DNA from: Duganella flavida
GTDB taxonomy: Bacteria; Pseudomonadota; Gammaproteobacteria; Burkholderiales; Burkholderiaceae_D
Assembly: GCF_009857445.1 (NCBI RefSeq)
Contig: NZ_WWCN01000002.1
Span: 310,001 to 374,000, forward strand
Length of the DNA: 64,000 nucleotides
Direction: 5' to 3'
Below are positions 51,878-61,275 of this stretch, piece by piece. Position numbers and translations under genes: made by a program. Position 1 is the first letter of the stretch, and each line of letters starts with the position of its first letter. The notes under the pieces were generated by a model. The model did no database searches, was not told the DNA's origin, and worked only from the letters and a program-made list of their open reading frames with translations.

Positions 51878-53548
51878 ATGCAAGACCCATTGAAATCCCA
51901 TACCGAAGCGCTGCAGGCGGCATGCCTGACGGCCACGCTGGAAAGCATCTCGGATGCGGTCCTGATGCTCGGCCATGATTGGGAAATCCGCTACATGAAT
52001 GGTAATGCGGCACGGCTGACGAAAGTCGTGCGCGAGGAAGTGCTGGGACGCTGCCTGTGGGACGTCTTCCCGGAAGCTGTGGGCGGTCCATATTACCGCG
52101 CCTATCACAAGGCGGTAGACACCAACGAGCAGGTGTCGTTCGAGGAACACTACGCGCCGCTGGATTTGTGGACCGAGATTCGCGCCTATCCATCCGAAGA
52201 AGGCCTGACCATCTACTTCCGCGACATCAGCGACCGCAAGGCGACGGAGGCGGAAATCCATCGCATGGCCTTCTACGACAAGCTGACCGGCCTGCCGAAT
52301 CGCCAGTTGCTGCTGGATCGTCTTGAACACGCGCTGGCACTGGGCCAGCGCACCGGCCGTCCCGGCGCCACGCTGTTCATCGACCTTGATCACTTCAAGA
52401 GCATCAACGACACCCGCGGGCATGACAAGGGTGACATCCTGTTGCAGCAAGTAGCCGACCGGCTTGATGCGGCGGTACGCAGCTGCGATACCGTGGCGCG
52501 TTTCGGCGGCGATGAATTCGTGGTGCTGCTGGAAGACCTGGGCACGGACGCGCCGGCGGTGGCGCGCGACATCGCCTCCAAGCTGCTGCAGGCGTTCCAT
52601 GCGCCGTTCAATGTGGACGGTGTTGAGCATTACAGCACACCGAGTATCGGCGTAGCGTTGTTCGGGCGCGAACGATTGGGCATTGAAGAGGTGCTGAAAC
52701 GGGCCGACCTGGCCATGTACCAGGCCAAGGCGGCTGGCCGCAACAACGTGTCGTTCTTTGATCCGGCAATGGAGGCGCGCGTGTCGGCGCGCGCGATGCT
52801 GGAGACTGACATGCGGCGCGCGCTGGCGAATCAGGAATTCGAGCTGCACTACCAGCCATTGGCCACTATCGACGGCAAGCTGGCCGGCGTGGAGGCGCTG
52901 CTGCGCTGGCGCCATCCACAGCGCGGGATGGTGCCGCCGGTGGAGTTCATCCCGGTGGCGGAAGAAACCAACATGATTCTGCATCTCGGTTGCTGGGTGT
53001 TGATGGAAGCCTGCGGCTTGCTGTCGCGCTGGGCGGACGATGAGCGCACGGCGCGATTGGAGATGTCGGTCAATGTCAGCCCCGTTCAATTCCATCGGCC
53101 GGACTTTGTCGAGCAGGTGCTGGATGTGCTGAAGCAAACCGGCGCGCGGCCGGACCGTCTGCGGCTTGAGCTGACAGAGAGCCTGTTGATCAAGGACGTC
53201 GAAGGCACGATCCAAAAGATGCAGCGCCTGCGTGAGGTGGGTGTACGCTTTGCGGTGGATGATTTCGGCACCGGTTATTCGTCGCTGTCGTACCTGCATC
53301 GCTTGCCGCTGTCGCAATTGAAGATCGATCGCTCCTTCATTTGGGACGCGCAGAAGGAAGGCCACGGCGCCGCCATCGTGCGCATGATTGTCGGCCTGGG
53401 AAAAACGCTGGGCATGTCGGTGCTGGCCGAAGGTGTGGAGACGCCGGAGCAGCTGGCGTTTGTGATGGATGAAGGCTGTCATTACTACCAGGGCTATTTG
53501 TACAGCAAGCCGCTGCCGGAAGACCGGCTGGCTGTGTTTTTCTCATGA
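51878..53548 (+). CDS. PAS-GGDEF-EAL cyclic-di-GMP protein
   Basis: A 556-residue signalling protein. PAS domain about 15-110 (ESISDAVLMLGHDWEIRYMN); GGDEF domain about 125-280 with ARFGGDEFVV and an I-site RSCD five residues ahead; EAL domain about 300-550. The EAL catalytic set is complete: GVEALLRWRHPQ, SVNVSPVQF, LELTES, VDDFGTGYSS, LKIDRSF, LAEGVET. Both synthase and phosphodiesterase activity are therefore possible. Start at 51878 lies 59 nt behind the ureidopropionase gene and may be read with it. The next gene overlaps by ATGA. What the PAS domain senses is unknown; no membrane segment is present. Confidence 0.9.
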   Translation: MQDPLKSHTEALQAACLTATLESISDAVLMLGHDWEIRYMNGNAARLTKVVREEVLGRCLWDVFPEAVGGPYYRAYHKAVDTNEQVSFEEHYAPLDLWTEIRAYPSEEGLTIYFRDISDRKATEAEIHRMAFYDKLTGLPNRQLLLDRLEHALALGQRTGRPGATLFIDLDHFKSINDTRGHDKGDILLQQVADRLDAAVRSCDTVARFGGDEFVVLLEDLGTDAPAVARDIASKLLQAFHAPFNVDGVEHYSTPSIGVALFGRERLGIEEVLKRADLAMYQAKAAGRNNVSFFDPAMEARVSARAMLETDMRRALANQEFELHYQPLATIDGKLAGVEALLRWRHPQRGMVPPVEFIPVAEETNMILHLGCWVLMEACGLLSRWADDERTARLEMSVNVSPVQFHRPDFVEQVLDVLKQTGARPDRLRLELTESLLIKDVEGTIQKMQRLREVGVRFAVDDFGTGYSSLSYLHRLPLSQLKIDRSFIWDAQKEGHGAAIVRMIVGLGKTLGMSVLAEGVETPEQLAFVMDEGCHYYQGYLYSKPLPEDRLAVFFS

Positions 53549-54897
53549 CGCATACAGATCCACAGCAACTCTACCTCGATGCCAATCACCATATGGCTGC
53601 CGGCGACCTCGCAGCGGCGGAGGCGTGCTATCTGCAGGCGCTGGAACTGCAACCGTGGCATGCGGCTGCGCGGGCGAATCTCGGTTATCTGAAGGAGCTG
53701 CAGGGCGCTGTGGGGGAGGCGGAGTTCCACTATCGACAGGCGATTGCGCTGATGCCGGATCACGCGCAGCTACAGCAGAATCTTGGTGCGCTGCTGTTGA
53801 AGGAAAAGCGCTTTGCGGAATCGGAGGTGGCCATGCGCGCGGCGGTGGAGCTGGCGCCCGACTCGCCGACGGCGTGGAGCCAGCTTGGCGTGCTGCTGGT
53901 ATGTACGCATCGCGAGCAGGAAGGTGAGGCGTGCTACCGGCGCGCGCTGGCGTTGGAACCGGATCATGCGCGGGCGCAGTTCAATCTCAGTTACCTGCTG
54001 CTGCGGCAGGCGCGCTTTGAAGAGGGCTGGCGCATGCTCGATGCGCGCTGGCAGTTCGACCACTTCCCACTGTCTTTCGATTGCCCGTTCTGGGAAGGCG
54101 AGCCGCTGGACGGCAAGTCCATTGTGATCGGGCTGGAGGCGGGGCATGGCGACATGATTCATTTCTGCCGTTATGCCGCGCAGCTGAAGGCGCGTGGTGC
54201 GACGGTGTCGGTAGTGTGCCATCCGGCCTTGCGGCGCTTGTTCGCCACACTGCCGGGTGCAGACCATGTGTACGCGCTGGGCGAGGCGCTGCCGGGAGGC
54301 TGGGATTATTGGACGCGGCCCATGCGTTTGCCGGGAGTGTTCGGCACCACGATGTCGTCGATTCCAGCGACGGTGCCGTACCTGCACGCGCAACCGGAGT
54401 TGGCGGCTCATTGGCACGAGCAACTGCCGCAGCAAGGCTTGCGCGTCGGTCTCGCGTGGCGCGGCAACGGTAACTTCGAAAATGACGCAGACCGTTCACT
54501 GCCATCGTTGATGACGCTCGCGCCGCTCGCTGCGGCGCAAGTGCATTTCGTCAGCCTGCAAAAAGGCGCGGGCGAGGCGGAAGCGCTGTTGCCGCCAACG
54601 GGCATGTCGCTGCATCCGATCGGATCGCAACTGGGCGATTTCGCCGACACTGCCGCCGTCATTGCCAATCTCGATCTGGTGATCAGCGTGGACACGGCCG
54701 TGGCGCACCTCGCCGGCGCGATGGGCAAGCCATGCTGGCTGCTGCTGCCCGACTATCGCTGCGACTGGCGATGGATGGCAGATCGCAACGACACGCCGTG
54801 GTATCCCACCATGCGCCTGTTTCGCCAGCCGCGCGACGGCGGCTGGACGCCGGTCATCGCGCAGTTGGCGGAAGCGCTGGCGGCGTTACGGCTTTAG
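53545..54897 (+). CDS. TPR protein with glycosyltransferase-like C-terminal domain
   Basis: A 450-residue protein. About five tetratricopeptide repeats occupy residues 1-170 (YLQALELQPWHAAARANLGY, YRRALALEPDHARAQFNLSY). The C-terminal 270 residues resemble glycosyltransferase family 9/heptosyltransferase-like folds: GLRVGLAWRGNGNFENDADR and DLVISVDTAVAHLAGAMGKP followed by CWLLLPDYRCDWRW. Such fusions are common near motility and c-di-GMP genes. Its start overlaps the c-di-GMP gene stop by four bases. Substrate unknown; O-linked modification of surface proteins is one possibility. Confidence 0.8.
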   Translation: MTHTDPQQLYLDANHHMAAGDLAAAEACYLQALELQPWHAAARANLGYLKELQGAVGEAEFHYRQAIALMPDHAQLQQNLGALLLKEKRFAESEVAMRAAVELAPDSPTAWSQLGVLLVCTHREQEGEACYRRALALEPDHARAQFNLSYLLLRQARFEEGWRMLDARWQFDHFPLSFDCPFWEGEPLDGKSIVIGLEAGHGDMIHFCRYAAQLKARGATVSVVCHPALRRLFATLPGADHVYALGEALPGGWDYWTRPMRLPGVFGTTMSSIPATVPYLHAQPELAAHWHEQLPQQGLRVGLAWRGNGNFENDADRSLPSLMTLAPLAAAQVHFVSLQKGAGEAEALLPPTGMSLHPIGSQLGDFADTAAVIANLDLVISVDTAVAHLAGAMGKPCWLLLPDYRCDWRWMADRNDTPWYPTMRLFRQPRDGGWTPVIAQLAEALAALRL

Positions 54898-57090
54898 TGC
54901 ATATTCCGGCTGGCCAAATTGCCATAGCAGGAAGGCGAAAATATCCGCACGCTCCGCGAGTTGCTGCTGTTTGGTGCTGCCAATGCCGTGGCCTGAATCG
55001 TAGTCCACCCGTAGCAATACCGGCTTGCCGCTGGTGCTGGCCGCAAGTACGCGCGCAGCCAGTTTGGCGCTGTGCCAGATTTCCACACGGGGATCATTGA
55101 AACCGCCGTACACCAGCAGCGCTGGATACGCGGTGCCATCTTTGACATTGGCCAGTGTGCTCATCGCCAGCAAGGCCTTGAATCCAGCGTCGGTTTTAAC
55201 GCTGCCGAATTCCGGGATGTTGGTCACCCCGTTGGAGGTGAACTCGAAGCGCAGCGTGTCGTTGACGCCGACGGCGGAGACCACGGCGGCAAACAAGTCG
55301 GGGCGCTCCGTCATCGTCCGTCCAACCAGGATGCCGCCTGCACTGCCGCCGTAGATGCCCAACTTGGCCGGCTTGCTATAGCCCTGTGCAATCAGGTACT
55401 CGGCGCAGGCGATAAAGTCTTTCCAGGTGTTTGGCTTGGTGGCCTTGTAGCCGCCGCGATACCACTCTTCGCCAAACACGCCGCTGCCGCGCGGATTTGC
55501 CACCGCCCAGATGCCGCCGCGATTGAGCCACGCCAGCCGATATAGCGAGTAGCGTGGCTCCTCGGTCATGCCGTAGGCGGCGTAGCCGTATAGCAGGGTG
55601 GGATTGCTGCCATCCAGCTTGGTTCCCTTGCGATAGATGATCGACATTGGTACCAGCGCGCCGTCATGGCTGGGCACCAGCACTTCGCGTGTCTCAATGT
55701 CGGAGGGGGCATCGTAAGGACCAATCGGTTGCAAGCCGGTGTTAGTCACAGTGCCATCCGCCGCCACGCTGTACAGCTGGCGCGCCTGCGTCCAGCTTTG
55801 CAAGTCCAGCACCACGCCGGGGAAGCGCGGATTGGCTGCGCCGCCGTTACTCTCCATTTCATCGAGTACAAAAGTGCCATCCAATGGCAGCTTCACATCT
55901 TGCTGGCGGGCGCCGGCCTGGTAGTCCAGTTTGGACAAACGCTTGATATTGCCCTCGCGTGATTCGATATACAGTGCGTCGGCAGCCGCGCCGATACTGA
56001 CGATCACGCGTTTGCTTTCTGCGATCAAGGTTTCCGGTATGGCGCCGGGCTTCGTCACATCCAGCACCTTGACCTCCGAGCGTGGCGCTTTTTTGTGGGA
56101 GACCAGGTATATCTTGTCGTTCATGTAGACGACATTGGTGGTTTCGTCCTGATAATCGATCAGCTTACGCCAGGGAGGCTTGCCTGCCTTGACGTCGGCT
56201 GCACTCGCCACATACATCTTGCGCTCGCGCTGCACGCCGTTGACGACGCTGGCGAACACCCAGCGGCCGTCGGCACTGGTGTCGGAGAAAGGCGTCTCTT
56301 CGGCGCGCATGTCAATGCCGGGTGTTTGGTCGCTGATCAGCGGCGCCGGCGCCAGTTTCGCGTTCGGCAGATCGACGCGCCATACCGCTGCGTGCAGGAA
56401 TTTATCGGTCGCTGGCGCGCCGGGCTTGAGTGCTTGCAGGCGGATGAAGTGCAGTGATTTGCTATCGGGCGCCCAGTCAGGCCAGCCGAAGTCCGCACGG
56501 GTGATCGGCTTGCCGATATTGCGGCCAGTGCGTACATCCAGCAAATACAGGCTGGCGCTCTCGGAACCCTGCTGCGACAGGCCGTATGCAATATAGCGTC
56601 CATCCGGCGAAGGCATGGAGTAATTGATGGCGTGTGGCTTGCCGGTGCGCTTGGCGATTTTGTCCGGATCGACCAGCACCACTTCCTTGCCGTTCAGCCC
56701 AACGCGCATGCATAGCTTGAACTGGTTATCGTTGGCGCCGCGATTTTCATAGAACCAGGTGTCGCCGGCCGCGCGATTGACGGCGTAGACGCGGCCCGAT
56801 ACTGAGGCTTCCAGCTTGCTCAGGTCAGCCAGCAGCGCATCGCGGCCATTGATGTGGTTCAGGGTTTTGTAGGCATGGTCGCTGTGGGCTTTGATCCACG
56901 TTGCGACTTCTGTGTTCTTGACGTCTTCGAAGTAGCGGTAGTTATCGCTGATGGTGGTGCCGTAGTAAGTGTCGTCCACTTTGCGCACCGCTGCGGTGGG
57001 CAGGTTGTCCGCCAGTGTCGGCAGCGCCATGAGAGCCAGCAGGGCGCCCGTGTACCAGCGCAGGATTAGCTTGTTGCAAGCAGTAGCCAT
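54886..57090 (-). CDS. Exported prolyl oligopeptidase family serine peptidase (S9A)
   Basis: A 734-residue serine peptidase cutting after proline in short peptides. Signal peptide (GALLALMALPTLA), seven-bladed propeller (about 80-430) and a C-terminal hydrolase domain with the nucleophile Ser in GIYGGSAGGILVGR (Ser about 574), Asp in GFNDPRVEIWHSAKL (about 655) and His in YDSGHGIGSTKQQ (about 692). The usual S9A motif GGSNGG is here GGSAGG. The 3' end overlaps the opposing TPR gene by 12 bases. It lies 74 nt downstream of the uraD-allC fusion on the same strand but has no clear tie to it. Confidence 0.92.
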   Translation of the reverse strand: MATACNKLILRWYTGALLALMALPTLADNLPTAAVRKVDDTYYGTTISDNYRYFEDVKNTEVATWIKAHSDHAYKTLNHINGRDALLADLSKLEASVSGRVYAVNRAAGDTWFYENRGANDNQFKLCMRVGLNGKEVVLVDPDKIAKRTGKPHAINYSMPSPDGRYIAYGLSQQGSESASLYLLDVRTGRNIGKPITRADFGWPDWAPDSKSLHFIRLQALKPGAPATDKFLHAAVWRVDLPNAKLAPAPLISDQTPGIDMRAEETPFSDTSADGRWVFASVVNGVQRERKMYVASAADVKAGKPPWRKLIDYQDETTNVVYMNDKIYLVSHKKAPRSEVKVLDVTKPGAIPETLIAESKRVIVSIGAAADALYIESREGNIKRLSKLDYQAGARQQDVKLPLDGTFVLDEMESNGGAANPRFPGVVLDLQSWTQARQLYSVAADGTVTNTGLQPIGPYDAPSDIETREVLVPSHDGALVPMSIIYRKGTKLDGSNPTLLYGYAAYGMTEEPRYSLYRLAWLNRGGIWAVANPRGSGVFGEEWYRGGYKATKPNTWKDFIACAEYLIAQGYSKPAKLGIYGGSAGGILVGRTMTERPDLFAAVVSAVGVNDTLRFEFTSNGVTNIPEFGSVKTDAGFKALLAMSTLANVKDGTAYPALLVYGGFNDPRVEIWHSAKLAARVLAASTSGKPVLLRVDYDSGHGIGSTKQQQLAERADIFAFLLWQFGQPEYALKP

Positions 57091-57164
57091 TGAAACCTCC
57101 GAGTCTGAGAGTACGTCGAAAATGCTTCAGGCTCGGATTGTACGTCTATTTCGTTGTCAATAAA

Positions 57165-58928
57165 CTATTTTTCGTGGTGGTTGTATTGCCGGAGGAAGTC
57201 CAGCAGCACGCGGGCGGCGATGTCGGCGTCGTCGGCGGTCATGGTTTCCAGCGGATTGTGACTGATGCCGCCGTTGCCGCAGCGCGTGAACAGCATGGCG
57301 ACGTCGGTGACGGCAGCCATCGCCATGGCATCGTGCCCCGCGCCGGACAGCAAGTCGTAGCGTGGCAAGCCGGCGCGTTCGATGGCATCGCCGAATTGCT
57401 GCATCAGGCGCGGCGCGCACGGTGCGGCTTTGGCGTCGACGATTTGCTGCAAACTGACTTCCACCTGGCGGCGCGCGCAAATGGCGGCGATGCCGTCCAA
57501 TACATCCTTCACCGCCGCGACGCGGACCGCATCATCTGCAGCGCGGATGTCGAGCGACAGTTTGCATGCGCCGGGAATCACGTTGACCGAACCACCGGGC
57601 ACCTGCAACTGGCCGACGGTGCCGACCAACGATGGCGCTTGTGCGCAGCGCTGTTCGACCAGCAGCACGATCTCCGCTGCCGCAGCGGCAGCGTCTTTGC
57701 GCATGGTCATCGGCGTGGTGCCGGCGTGGCTGGCGAGGCCGGTGAGGTCGACCAGGTAGCGCGAGCTGCCTGCAATCGCCGTCACCACGCCCAGCGCAAG
57801 ATCGCGCTCCAGCAGCACCGGACCTTGTTCTATATGGACTTCTACAAAGCCCAGCAAGTCGGCTGGATTGCGCGCAATCGCGGAAATGCGCGTCACGTCG
57901 TGACCAGCGGCCAGCAGTGCATCGCGCATGCTGACGCCATCGGCATCGGTCTGGTCGAGCAGCGACAAGTCGAAGTGGCCCGTCACTGCGGTACTGCCGA
58001 GGAAAGTACTCTTGAAGCGCACACCTTCTTCTTCCGCGAAGGCGACGATCTCAAAATGGAATGGCAGTTTTTCGCCGCGCTGATGCAGGTGGCGCACCAG
58101 CGCAATCGGCAGCAGGATGCCGAGACGGCCGTCGTACTTGCCGCCGTTGCGCACGGTGTCGTAGTGCGAACCGGTCATCAGCGTTTTCGCATTCAGCGCG
58201 TCGGAGCGATAGACGCCGGCCACGTTGCCGACGGCGTCGATGTGCGCGTCCATGCCGGCGGCGCGCATCCACTCCAGAATTTGCGCGGCGGTCTGGCGAT
58301 GGGCTGGCGTCATGTAGGCGCAGGTTAGCGGGCCGCTGTCGTCATCGCTCCACGCGGCCAGTTCTTCGCTCCACTGCATGATGGCCGGGCCGAATTCCAG
58401 CTGAACCGACAGCAGGTCGTTAAGACGAATCTCGGCGATGCGTTTGATCTGGCGGAGACATTCCGCAATTTCATCAGCGCGCTGGTTCTTCAAACGGCGT
58501 TTGAAGGCAGCGATAACGGCTTGCCGCGTCAGCCCTTGCCCGGTCGGGCCTTTGACCGCGAGGATGAAGGGGAATCCGAACTTGGCGTTGTAGTCTGCAT
58601 TCAGCTGGTGCAGCACGGCGAATTCCTCTGCACTGCAAAGGTGCAGGCCGGACTTGGCTTGCTCACTGGTCGATTCGGCGGTGAGCTGTCCGGCGACGGC
58701 AGCCTTGCCCGCCAATTCAGGGTGCGCGCGGATCAGACCAAGCTGCTCATCCAGCGTGGCGGCGCTGACCACTGACTGCAAGGCCAGCTTCAGCGCCGTC
58801 TCGTTGGCGAAAGGACGCTGGACCGCCGCGCGTTCCGGTATCCACGGCGAATGCTCGTAGATGCCGCGCAGGCGGTCGATGAAGGTGGCGGCGTCGCAGC
58901 TATTCAGTTCATGGAGTGTGGTCATCAT
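57165..58928 (-). CDS. UraD-allantoate amidohydrolase fusion
   Basis: A 587-residue bifunctional enzyme of purine breakdown. The N-terminal domain (about 1-170) is OHCU decarboxylase: LIRAHPELAGKAA with catalytic His (about 69), STSEQAKSGL (Glu about 88), FGFPFILAVKG and IRLNDLL. It forms S-allantoin from the urate ring-opening product. The C-terminal domain (about 175-587) is an M20-like allantoate/ureido amidohydrolase: MTGSHYDTVRNGGKYDGRLG, VAFAEEEGVRF, VEVHIEQGPVLLERD, SHAGTTPMTMRKDA and SGAGHDAMA. No stop or frameshift interrupts the join. Allantoinase, needed between the two steps, is not in this window. Confidence 0.92.
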   Translation of the reverse strand: MMTTLHELNSCDAATFIDRLRGIYEHSPWIPERAAVQRPFANETALKLALQSVVSAATLDEQLGLIRAHPELAGKAAVAGQLTAESTSEQAKSGLHLCSAEEFAVLHQLNADYNAKFGFPFILAVKGPTGQGLTRQAVIAAFKRRLKNQRADEIAECLRQIKRIAEIRLNDLLSVQLEFGPAIMQWSEELAAWSDDDSGPLTCAYMTPAHRQTAAQILEWMRAAGMDAHIDAVGNVAGVYRSDALNAKTLMTGSHYDTVRNGGKYDGRLGILLPIALVRHLHQRGEKLPFHFEIVAFAEEEGVRFKSTFLGSTAVTGHFDLSLLDQTDADGVSMRDALLAAGHDVTRISAIARNPADLLGFVEVHIEQGPVLLERDLALGVVTAIAGSSRYLVDLTGLASHAGTTPMTMRKDAAAAAAEIVLLVEQRCAQAPSLVGTVGQLQVPGGSVNVIPGACKLSLDIRAADDAVRVAAVKDVLDGIAAICARRQVEVSLQQIVDAKAAPCAPRLMQQFGDAIERAGLPRYDLLSGAGHDAMAMAAVTDVAMLFTRCGNGGISHNPLETMTADDADIAARVLLDFLRQYNHHEK

Positions 58929-58997
58929 GGCTCACATCATAACGCGCCAGCGTCGCCGCAATATATGCGGTATGGCCTAAGGTTTATAAGACTGCGC

Positions 58998-59936
58998 TTA
59001 CTTTTGCAGCAGCGACTTCGCGGCGGCAGTGACCTGTTCGCGTAGCCATTTGTGTTCCGGCGCCTGGTGCACGCGCTCGTGCCACAGCTGGTAGAAGCGC
59101 ATCGCCGGGAACTTCACTGGTACCGTGAACTTCTTCAGCGGCATCTGCTTTTCGTAGTGACGCACGAACTGGGTGCCGGTGGTCAGCACCAAATCGGTTT
59201 GCGCCAGCATATTGGGGATCAGGCCGAAGTAGGCCGATTCCACCACCACGTTGCGCTGCAGGTTTTGCCGCTCAAGATAATCGTCGATCACGCCAAGGTA
59301 GCCGGGCAGGATCTGCGTCGGCGCCACGTGCGGCAGCGAGAGATAGTCTTCCATCGTCATCTTGTCGCTGGCGGTGCGCAGTGCGTATGGACAGTCCGCG
59401 CGCATCACGCAGATGATGGGATCTTCGAACAGCTTGGACATGTGCAGGTGCTCGGGCGGCTCGTCCCAGTTGGCGATGACGAGGTCCATGTCGCCGTCCG
59501 ACAGCAGGCGCACATAGTCCGAACCCGCGCCAAGGCCGTGAATCTTGATCCGGCTATTCGGCGAGCCGCGTCGCAGCAGCGCTACAAGATTCGGCAGGAA
59601 CTGGCTGTCCAGATAGTCCGGCGCGGCCACATGAAAAGTGCGCGCTTCTTCCTGTGGCACGAAAGGTGCCTTCTTCAAGAACAGGTTCTCGGTTTCGTCC
59701 AGAATGCGCTTTGCTGGTGCAAGCAGGCTTTCACCGTGCTGGGTCGGCACCATGCCGCGCGCACCGCGCACCAGAAGCGGATCGCCGGTCAGCTCGCGCA
59801 GCTTGCGCAGCGACGCCGAGATCGAGGGCTGCGGCTGATTCAACTTGAGGGCGACGCGGGAGACATTTTTCTCGACCAGCAGCAGGTAGAGGATGCGGAT
59901 CAGGTGGAGGTCCAGATGTTGCGGCAAAGCGGACAT
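58998..59936 (-). CDS. LysR-family regulator divergent from puuD
   Basis: A 312-residue LysR protein. The helix-turn-helix (about 8-66) includes VSRVALKLNQPQPSISASLR and KLRELTGDPLLVRGARGMVP, the NodD-like branch. The sensor domain shows HVAAPDYLDSQFLPNLVALL, DMDLVIANWDEPPEHLH and PHVAPTQILPGYLGVIDDYL. It stands back to back with puuD, 120 nt apart, and is likely its regulator. The uraD-allC gene follows on the same strand after 69 nt and could be co-transcribed. Confidence 0.9.
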   Translation of the reverse strand: MSALPQHLDLHLIRILYLLLVEKNVSRVALKLNQPQPSISASLRKLRELTGDPLLVRGARGMVPTQHGESLLAPAKRILDETENLFLKKAPFVPQEEARTFHVAAPDYLDSQFLPNLVALLRRGSPNSRIKIHGLGAGSDYVRLLSDGDMDLVIANWDEPPEHLHMSKLFEDPIICVMRADCPYALRTASDKMTMEDYLSLPHVAPTQILPGYLGVIDDYLERQNLQRNVVVESAYFGLIPNMLAQTDLVLTTGTQFVRHYEKQMPLKKFTVPVKFPAMRFYQLWHERVHQAPEHKWLREQVTAAAKSLLQK

Positions 59937-59961
59937 GAGCAGGCTAACGTTATACGGGATC

Positions 59962-59988
59962 GAATATGTCTAATATACTCTAATGTTC
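59962..59988. promoter_or_regulatory. Imperfect inverted repeat in the lysR/puuD gap
   Basis: GAATAT (59962-59967) and ATGTTC (59983-59988) face each other around a 15-base AT-rich centre, close to the T-N11-A spacing used by LysR proteins. One arm position does not match. Candidate regulator site for puuD. Confidence 0.35.
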
Positions 59989-60056
59989 ATGTAGCAGGAA
60001 TCAAATCCGTTTATCTTCTGTAAATTAGCCACATCTTTGACCCGATAAAAAAATAC

Positions 60057-61265
60057 ATGGAATACCTGATCCCGTACGGCCTTGAGTGGGCCAACCTTCT
60101 TGTGCGCTGGCTGCATATCATCACCGGCATCGCATGGATAGGCGCCTCGTTTTATTTTGTGTGGCTGGATAATTCGATCCGTCCGCCGGCGCCGGGATCG
60201 GAGCTGGCGAAGAAGGGCGTGTCGGGCGAGCTGTGGGCGGTGCATGGCGGTGGTTTCTATAATCCGCAAAAGTATCTGGTCGCACCGGCCGAGCTGCCGA
60301 AAGATCTGCACTGGTTTAAGTGGGAAGCGTATTCCACCTGGCTGTCCGGCATTGCGCTGCTGACTATCGCCTACTACTTCAACGCGCAAGCGATGATGAT
60401 CGATAAGTCGGTAGCGGACCTCACCAGCTTACAAGCCGTCGGCATCGGCATCGGCACCTTGGTGGTCGGCTGGACCGTGTACGACCTGCTATGCCGCTCG
60501 CCGCTGGGTAAGCACGATGCGGCGTTCGGCGTAGTGATCTTCGCGCTGATTACCGCTGCCGCATATGGCCTTACGCATGTGCTGAGCGGCCGTGCCGCCT
60601 ACATTCATATCGGTGCGCTGATCGGCACCATCATGGTTGGCAATGTGCTGATGCTGATTATTCCGGGCCAGCGCAAGATGGTAGAGGCCATGTCGGCCGG
60701 CCGCATGCCGGACCCGGTGCATGGCCAGAAGGCCAAGCAGCGCAGCGTCCACAATAACTACTTCACGCTGCCGGTGCTGTTCATCATGATCAGCAACCAC
60801 TATGCGATGACTTACCGGAACGACCATGGCTGGCTGGTACTGGCCTTCATCATGGCAGCCGGTGTGTTCATTCGCCACTTCTTCAACCTGCGCCACAAGG
60901 GCCGCGTGGAATGGCGCTATCCGGCGATTGGCCTGGCGCTGCTGGCCGCTGTGGCGGTGGCGATTGCGCCGCCTAAGCCAGCGCCGGTAGTTGCCGCTGC
61001 CGATCCGGCGGCGGAATTCGCCAAGGTAAAAACGGTGATCGATACGCGCTGCTTGTCCTGCCACTCGATGCACCCAACCCAGGCTGGCTTCACTGCGCCG
61101 CCGCTGGGCGTGGCCTTCGACAGCGCAGAGCAAGTGCACCAGAACGCGGAAAAAATTTACAAGCAGGTAGTACAGACCAAGGCTATGCCGCTGGCTAACC
61201 TGACCAATATGACGGACGCCGAACGCGCGCAAATCGCAGCGTGGTACGAGTCCGGCGCACAATGA
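60057..61265 (+). CDS. puuD: Membrane urate oxidase PuuD with cytochrome c domain
   Basis: Cytochrome c-coupled urate hydroxylase, 402 residues, converting urate to 5-hydroxyisourate at the inner membrane. The N-terminal domain (about 1-310) has eight or so membrane helices beginning LEWANLLVRWLHIITGIAWI and containing WAVHGGGFYNPQKY, HIGALIGTIMVGNVLMLIIP and NNYFTLPVLFIMISNHY. The C-terminal cytochrome c domain carries CLSCHSMHP (about 339-347) and the axial Met in TKAMPLANLTNMT. No Shine-Dalgarno sequence is visible before ATG 60057, which is unusual here; the N-terminus nevertheless fits the family. Confidence 0.95.
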   Translation: MEYLIPYGLEWANLLVRWLHIITGIAWIGASFYFVWLDNSIRPPAPGSELAKKGVSGELWAVHGGGFYNPQKYLVAPAELPKDLHWFKWEAYSTWLSGIALLTIAYYFNAQAMMIDKSVADLTSLQAVGIGIGTLVVGWTVYDLLCRSPLGKHDAAFGVVIFALITAAAYGLTHVLSGRAAYIHIGALIGTIMVGNVLMLIIPGQRKMVEAMSAGRMPDPVHGQKAKQRSVHNNYFTLPVLFIMISNHYAMTYRNDHGWLVLAFIMAAGVFIRHFFNLRHKGRVEWRYPAIGLALLAAVAVAIAPPKPAPVVAAADPAAEFAKVKTVIDTRCLSCHSMHPTQAGFTAPPLGVAFDSAEQVHQNAEKIYKQVVQTKAMPLANLTNMTDAERAQIAAWYESGAQ

Positions 61266-61275
61266 AGGAACTGAA

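Noticed and set aside
51851..53482. A 543-codon minus-strand frame opposite the PAS-GGDEF-EAL gene
   Set aside because: The plus frame has complete catalytic motifs. The minus frame is rich in His, Arg and Gln without any domain pattern.
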